Origin: Helicobacteraceae bacterium
GTDB lineage: Bacteria; Campylobacterota; Campylobacteria; Campylobacterales; SZUA-545
Assembly: GCA_011390075.1 (NCBI GenBank)
Contig: JAABTA010000009.1
Span: 1 to 11,450 of the forward strand
Reading direction: 5' to 3'
DNA length: 11,450 bases
Below the pieces are notes generated by a model. That model made no database searches. It saw only the letters and a program-made list of their open reading frames with translations, and was not told the origin of the DNA. The position numbers and the translations under genes are program-made. Of the stretch, positions 8,252 to 11,450 are shown piece by piece; within the stretch, counting starts at the first letter, position 1; every line of letters starts with the position of its first letter.

Positions 8252-8695
8252 ATGGATAAGCATCTATGTGCTGCTACAAAACTCATTGAGCTGCTACAAA
8301 GTAACACCTTTTCTACTACTTTAGATCTAGACCTTGACAGCTCTTTTACCAAACTTGTCTATCATAGAATGATTCCAAAAAACAACGATAAAACAGTTAT
8401 TTGCCACCAAGATAAGATAGAGGTAAAACAAGAGGGGAAAAAAGATCTTACAATTTTTGCCAGATGGCAAGATGTAGATACATCAACGCTCTATGAAGTT
8501 GATCACTCCATAGAGAAAGCAGGAAAAACAATCTCTAATAGTTGCAACAGAGTCTATCTAGTCTTTCCAAAAAGCGATAATTTTAAAAAACATATCAATA
8601 TTTTACACACTGGCATCAAAGAGGATGAACAGATAAAACTAGTTCCCTACTCTTTTAGCTTTTGTAGCAATAGATCTAATAAAATATCTGCATAA
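8252..8695 (+). CDS. Unrecognised 147-aa cytosolic protein behind Fur-like operators
   Basis: I do not recognise this family. The 147 residues have no signal peptide and no TM segment; the protein is soluble and mixed alpha/beta in appearance. It has a short N-terminal helix (1-16), an acidic LDLDLD stretch near 24-29, and a charged middle with EVKQEGKKD. Four cysteines (positions about 6, 51, 98, 137) and five or six histidines are scattered without a clear metal-binding motif. The ATG is the first in frame after the promoter, but the ribosome site is weak (AAAGAA). Its promoter carries Fur-box-like palindromes, so expression should rise when iron is scarce. It converges on the metal-ATPase operon with only 21 nt between the ends, which suggests, but does not prove, a shared metal-related role. 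The length and promoter make it very likely a real gene. Confidence 0.75.
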   Translation: MDKHLCAATKLIELLQSNTFSTTLDLDLDSSFTKLVYHRMIPKNNDKTVICHQDKIEVKQEGKKDLTIFARWQDVDTSTLYEVDHSIEKAGKTISNSCNRVYLVFPKSDNFKKHINILHTGIKEDEQIKLVPYSFSFCSNRSNKISA

Positions 8696-8706
8696 AACAG
8701 CTTTTC

Positions 8707-8733
8707 TAAGAGGAGTTTACTTCACTCCTCTTA
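8707..8733. terminator. Shared hairpin between convergent genes
   Basis: TAAGAGGAGT (8707-8716) and ACTCCTCTTA (8724-8733) form a perfect 10-bp stem with a 7-nt loop between the two convergent gene ends; the TAA stop of the ATPase (8717-8719) lies in the loop. It could fold in transcripts from both directions and protect or end them. Neither side has a real U-tract, so it is not a classic intrinsic terminator. Confidence 0.55.
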
Positions 8734-10762
8734 TAGCATTTAAAAGTAGTCCTACAGTTGTTCCATTATGAAGTAATGAAGTCATAACAGGAGAGAGTTT
8801 TCCTAAAGTTGCGCCTAATAAAATGGCACTGTTAGCGCCAACGGTTATCTTGTAGTTTGTCTCTACAAGTTCCATTGTTCTATTGGCAATTCGTTTGGCA
8901 CTAACAAGCTCTTTAATATCATCTCTTAATAATGAGATATCAGCGCTGGCTTTGGCAATATCAGCACCCTTTGCCATACTAATGCCTACATGGGCTTTCA
9001 TAAGTGCTGGTGCATCATTAATGCCATCACCTACAAAACAGAGTTTTTTCCCAGCGTCAACAAGTTCTTGAACAATCTCTGCTTTTTCAATTGGTTTAAG
9101 ATCACAATAGACCTCATCAATCCCCACCTCTTTAGCAATCTCTAACGCTCTATCCTCATTATCACCCGTGAGCATAACAATATTTTCAACACCTAAGGAT
9201 TTAAGATCTCTAATTGTCTCTTTTGCATTCTCTCTTACTTCGTCGTTAAGCGTAATCATTCCTAAAAGTTGCTTATCAAAACCGATAAACAAAAGGATTT
9301 TTCCCTCTCTCTCTTTTTGGGTAATTTTCTCTTTGTGTCCATTAAAATCGATCTTTTCATCATCTTCTAAAAAGTGTCTACTTCCAATAACAACTCGTTT
9401 TCCATCCACCTCTGTTGCCACTCCATGAGCTACTATAAACTCCACCTCATCGTGGTGAATATGAACAAACTCTTTTTTTCTTGCAGCGTCTACAACTGCT
9501 TGGGCAACAGGATGAAAATAGTGCTCTTCTGCTGAAGCAGCGAGGTTTAAGATCTTCTCCTCACTCCAATCATCACAAAAAGAGATAACATCACTCACTT
9601 CTAGATCTCCTTTGGTAAGAGTCCCAGTCTTATCAAAAACAAAGGTATCTACTTCACTTAAATTTTCTAAAATAGAGGCACCCTTAACCATAACGCCCTC
9701 TTTACCAAGTTTACTAATGCTAGATTTAAAAGCAACAGGAGTAGCTAGTTTTAACGCGCATGAATAGTCAGCTTGAAGCACTGAAGCTACTCTTTCAAGA
9801 TCTTTTGTAGCTAGATAGGAAAATCCAGCTAGAGAAAGAGTCACTGGTACTAGTTTATCAGCTAAGGAGTTGGCTCTCTCTTGGGTTTTAGACTTCTCTT
9901 TTAGAGAGTTCTCAATGTATTCACTCACCCTAGCTGTAGCAGTTTCTGCCCCAACGCTCTCTGCCCAGATCTTTACTCTTCCCTCTTCTAAAACAGTTCC
10001 AGAGAGCACTCTGTCTCCTCTTTGTTTTTTCTGCCCTAAAGACTCTCCTGTCATAGAAGCGGAGTTAATCACACAAACTCCCTCTGTAATATGCCCATCA
10101 ACGGGGATTACATCCCCTGCATTGACAACAACTAAATCGCCTACTTTTAAAGAGTTAAAAGGGACTTCTACCTCAACTAAGTCCTTGAGTATCCACACCT
10201 TTTCTACATCAGGCTTTATTAACTCTTTAAGGAGCTCATCACTTTTTTGCTCTACAGAGTGTTCTATATACTCTCCTAGTTCTAAAAGCAAATTGGTACT
10301 ATTGGCAGCTATTAAGTCTCCACGATAGAGACTAATACCTACTGCTAGTGACTCTAAGACAGTAGAGTTAACCCCTTCTGTGACGAGATCTTTAGCCCCC
10401 TCTAAAAGCAAAGGAGAGACAGCAACTGTGGTCACAACTTTTCCAGCTCTTTTAGGAATTAAAGAGGAGATTGCCAAAGAGGAGGCAGAGCGAACAATGC
10501 CATTTTTGCTTAATTGCTTATCCTCATAAACTTTTGTCTCTTTGTAAGCGTCAATATCAATAGCTAAGATTGTATCAATATCTTTTTGTGTGGCTTTTGA
10601 GTTAAACACAACTGTACAGCTACTATTTTTAATATTGACACTAGCGTTTTTTACTATCTCTAGTGCTCTAATCTTCTCTAAAAAGAAAGTTTTATTAAGA
10701 GTCTCATCAATATATTCTGATTTAAGTCTAACTCTTAACGGGGTTTGATGGATTACTCTCAA
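8717..10762 (-). CDS. P1B-type metal ATPase, P1B-6 (ferrosome FezB-like) features
   Basis: Membrane ATPase that moves a transition metal across a membrane through an aspartyl-phosphate cycle. The 681 residues have all core motifs: TGES (238-241), DKTGT with Asp377, an HP pair (417-418), TGDN (532-535) and GDGINDAPAL (578-587). Weakly hydrophobic membrane segments lie near 92-165, 303-340 and 639-675. The N-terminal ferredoxin-like domain has no CxxC; instead it starts HQTPLRVRL (5-13). The ion-site motif in the central helix is SCA (334-336), not CPC or SPC, and the last helix has HNGTT (665-669). From memory these mark group P1B-6, whose best-known members (FezB) load iron into ferrosomes. 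The TTG start (10760-10762) overlaps the previous stop as TTGA and follows an AGAGGG. It is last in its operon. Metal and direction are inferred. Confidence 0.9.
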   Translation of the reverse strand: MRVIHQTPLRVRLKSEYIDETLNKTFFLEKIRALEIVKNASVNIKNSSCTVVFNSKATQKDIDTILAIDIDAYKETKVYEDKQLSKNGIVRSASSLAISSLIPKRAGKVVTTVAVSPLLLEGAKDLVTEGVNSTVLESLAVGISLYRGDLIAANSTNLLLELGEYIEHSVEQKSDELLKELIKPDVEKVWILKDLVEVEVPFNSLKVGDLVVVNAGDVIPVDGHITEGVCVINSASMTGESLGQKKQRGDRVLSGTVLEEGRVKIWAESVGAETATARVSEYIENSLKEKSKTQERANSLADKLVPVTLSLAGFSYLATKDLERVASVLQADYSCALKLATPVAFKSSISKLGKEGVMVKGASILENLSEVDTFVFDKTGTLTKGDLEVSDVISFCDDWSEEKILNLAASAEEHYFHPVAQAVVDAARKKEFVHIHHDEVEFIVAHGVATEVDGKRVVIGSRHFLEDDEKIDFNGHKEKITQKEREGKILLFIGFDKQLLGMITLNDEVRENAKETIRDLKSLGVENIVMLTGDNEDRALEIAKEVGIDEVYCDLKPIEKAEIVQELVDAGKKLCFVGDGINDAPALMKAHVGISMAKGADIAKASADISLLRDDIKELVSAKRIANRTMELVETNYKITVGANSAILLGATLGKLSPVMTSLLHNGTTVGLLLNAIRGVK

Positions 10763-11058
10763 TTTTCCCTCTCAGCTTCTACTTCCGCTTTCGCATCTTC
10801 AAATCGCTCTTTCATCTCCTCTACGCCACCTGTAGTTAGCTCGCTCAGTTTAGCAAAGCTTTTAAAGATCTTTTTTTGCACATCTTCATTGGTTAAGATA
10901 TATGTTGCCGCAGCACCAATAAGTGCACCTTTGAGCAGATCATTGCCACCAACTCCTGAAAGAAAACTATTTTGGTTTTGCAACCCATTTGGATTGATAG
11001 ATTGATTTTGATTATTGTTGATATATGGATTGTTATTTAGATTCTGGTTCTGATTCAT
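10759..11058 (-). CDS. Small membrane protein: Asn/Gln-rich head, one TM, coiled-coil tail
   Basis: The 99 residues fall into three parts. Residues 1-30 are low complexity: 14 Asn and 6 Gln, with only occasional Pro, Tyr, Leu and Ile. Residues 35-56 form a Gly/Ala-rich hydrophobic segment (GALIGAAATYIL), probably one membrane helix or a hairpin. Residues 57-99 are a highly charged amphipathic helix (EEMKERFEDAKAEVEAE), a likely coiled coil. This layout resembles YtxH-type and similar small scaffold proteins; no enzyme motif is present. The ATG (11056-11058) lies inside the previous gene, overlapping it by 26 nt in another frame, and the stop overlaps the ATPase TTG by 4 nt, so it is translationally coupled to both. 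The role is probably structural, alongside the metal ATPase; this is inference from context. Confidence 0.8.
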   Translation of the reverse strand: MNQNQNLNNNPYINNNQNQSINPNGLQNQNSFLSGVGGNDLLKGALIGAAATYILTNEDVQKKIFKSFAKLSELTTGGVEEMKERFEDAKAEVEAEREN

Positions 11059-11350
11059 CTTTGATTCCTTTTTCTGTCATATAAACTCCTGTAAACCCTA
11101 AAGCTAAAATTCCTAGTGCATTAAGATTACTTCTAGAAGGATTACTTAAAATATTTGCTATCTCCACAGCTGCCCCTGTTGCTATTGCCCCTTGCAGACC
11201 TCTTTTTACAGCCATTTTAGAGATTGTCTTCACATCTTTTGTTCTTGTAGCAGTAGCCGCTCCAGCCGTTACTGCTGAGGCGATACCACCACTTAAAATA
11301 TAGGTACCAGTGTGCCTATAACTCCCAACATTAATCAGCGGATTACTCAC
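11033..11350 (-). CDS. Small Gly/Ala-rich membrane protein of the ATPase operon
   Basis: The 105 residues contain three hydrophobic stretches: about 15-34 (GGIASAVTAGAATA, a glycine-zipper pattern), about 50-67 (GLQGAIATGAAVEIANIL) and about 77-92 (NALGILALGFTGVYM). They are separated by short basic loops (RTKDVK, KMAVKRG) and followed by an acidic tail (DESEPESK). It is thus an integral membrane protein with small-residue packing, of no family I can name. The start is GTG (11348-11350), since the first internal Met is residue 46. This GTG overlaps the stop of the preceding gene by 8 nt, and the 3' end overlaps the next gene by 26 nt. Its place beside a P1B-6-like ATPase recalls the small hydrophobic partners in fez clusters, but homology is not shown. 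Confidence 0.78.
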   Translation of the reverse strand: MSNPLINVGSYRHTGTYILSGGIASAVTAGAATATRTKDVKTISKMAVKRGLQGAIATGAAVEIANILSNPSRSNLNALGILALGFTGVYMTEKGIKDESEPESK

Positions 11351-11450
11351 TCTTAGCTTCTTTTTTCTCTTTAGCTGTGGTCTTTTTCACACAATCAGCT
11401 GTTGCTTTTAAAGCTTTACTGCTATTATCAACTTTTCCTTTAACATAGTC
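11343..11450 (-). CDS. C-terminus of a Lys-rich protein, N-terminus beyond window
   Basis: The last 35 codons of a gene entering from the right edge, ending in TAA at 11343-11345. The residues read DYVKGKVDNSSKALK, then ATADCVKKT and a KEKKEAKSE end: a strongly basic, probably helical tail with a single Cys. Nothing identifies the family; similar Lys/Ala tails occur on small membrane-linked and YtxH-like proteins. The reading frame is supported by its stop overlapping the GTG of the next gene by 8 nt, the same close packing as in the rest of the operon. Confidence 0.6.
   Translation of the reverse strand, partial: DYVKGKVDNSSKALKATADCVKKTTAKEKKEAKSE

Noticed and set aside
8270..8300. Direct repeat GCTGCTACAAA, two copies 20 bp apart at the start of the 147-aa gene
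   Set aside because: Only two 11-bp copies, within coding sequence and in different frames; could be chance and no regulator is known to me for it.
8707..8733. Hairpin as a classic intrinsic terminator
   Set aside because: Neither strand has the run of U residues after the stem, so it is listed only as a shared hairpin with moderate confidence.
1..11450. CRISPR array, insertion sequence, integrase attachment site, tRNA or rRNA
   Set aside because: No spaced repeats, transposase motifs, terminal inverted repeats or RNA-gene signatures were found; base composition is even across the window.

Overview
The window looks like a low-GC chromosomal segment of a free-living member of the Campylobacterota (Epsilonproteobacteria), of the Sulfurimonas / Sulfurovum / Sulfurospirillum type. 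The basis is the style of SecA, RecR and Rho, the secA - FtsX-type permease gene order also known from Helicobacter and Campylobacter, and the codon use. No genus can be fixed from the sequence alone. No rRNA, tRNA, insertion sequence, phage gene or CRISPR array is visible, and no gene-free gap exceeds 300 bases.

Left block (1-5526, all minus strand): secA, then an FtsX-fold permease of the LolC/LolE/LolF lipoprotein-release family (TTG start), then a BvgS-like hybrid-type sensor (periplasmic SBP domain, one TM, PAS, HisKA) that runs off the left edge in its ATPase domain. Gaps are 49 and 13 nt, so the three probably form one transcription unit concerned with export and envelope sensing. A 14-codon open frame between secA and the permease ends exactly on the permease start.

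Middle block (5591-8128, plus strand): a low-molecular-weight protein tyrosine phosphatase overlaps recR. RecR's conserved helix-hairpin-helix is encoded upstream of the first ATG, so the gene apparently starts at a non-canonical ATT (or ATA). After a 160-nt gap with a good promoter and long leader comes rho.

Right block (8129-11450): this is the most interesting part. A promoter whose start region carries an array of Fur-box-like palindromes drives an unrecognised 147-aa cytosolic protein. Converging on it, and separated by only 21 nt with a shared hairpin, is a tightly overlapping minus-strand operon: a partial Lys-rich protein, a 105-aa Gly/Ala-rich membrane protein, a 99-aa protein with an Asn/Gln-rich head plus membrane segment plus coiled coil, and a P1B-type metal ATPase lacking the cysteine metal-binding domain. 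The ATPase has an N-terminal HxTPxRxR motif and an SCA motif in the central TM helix. These traits match, from memory, the P1B-6 class that builds ferrosomes (iron-storage vesicles, fez genes). Working hypothesis: an iron-responsive, ferrosome-like metal-compartment locus with small membrane and low-complexity partners not obviously identical to the described fez proteins.
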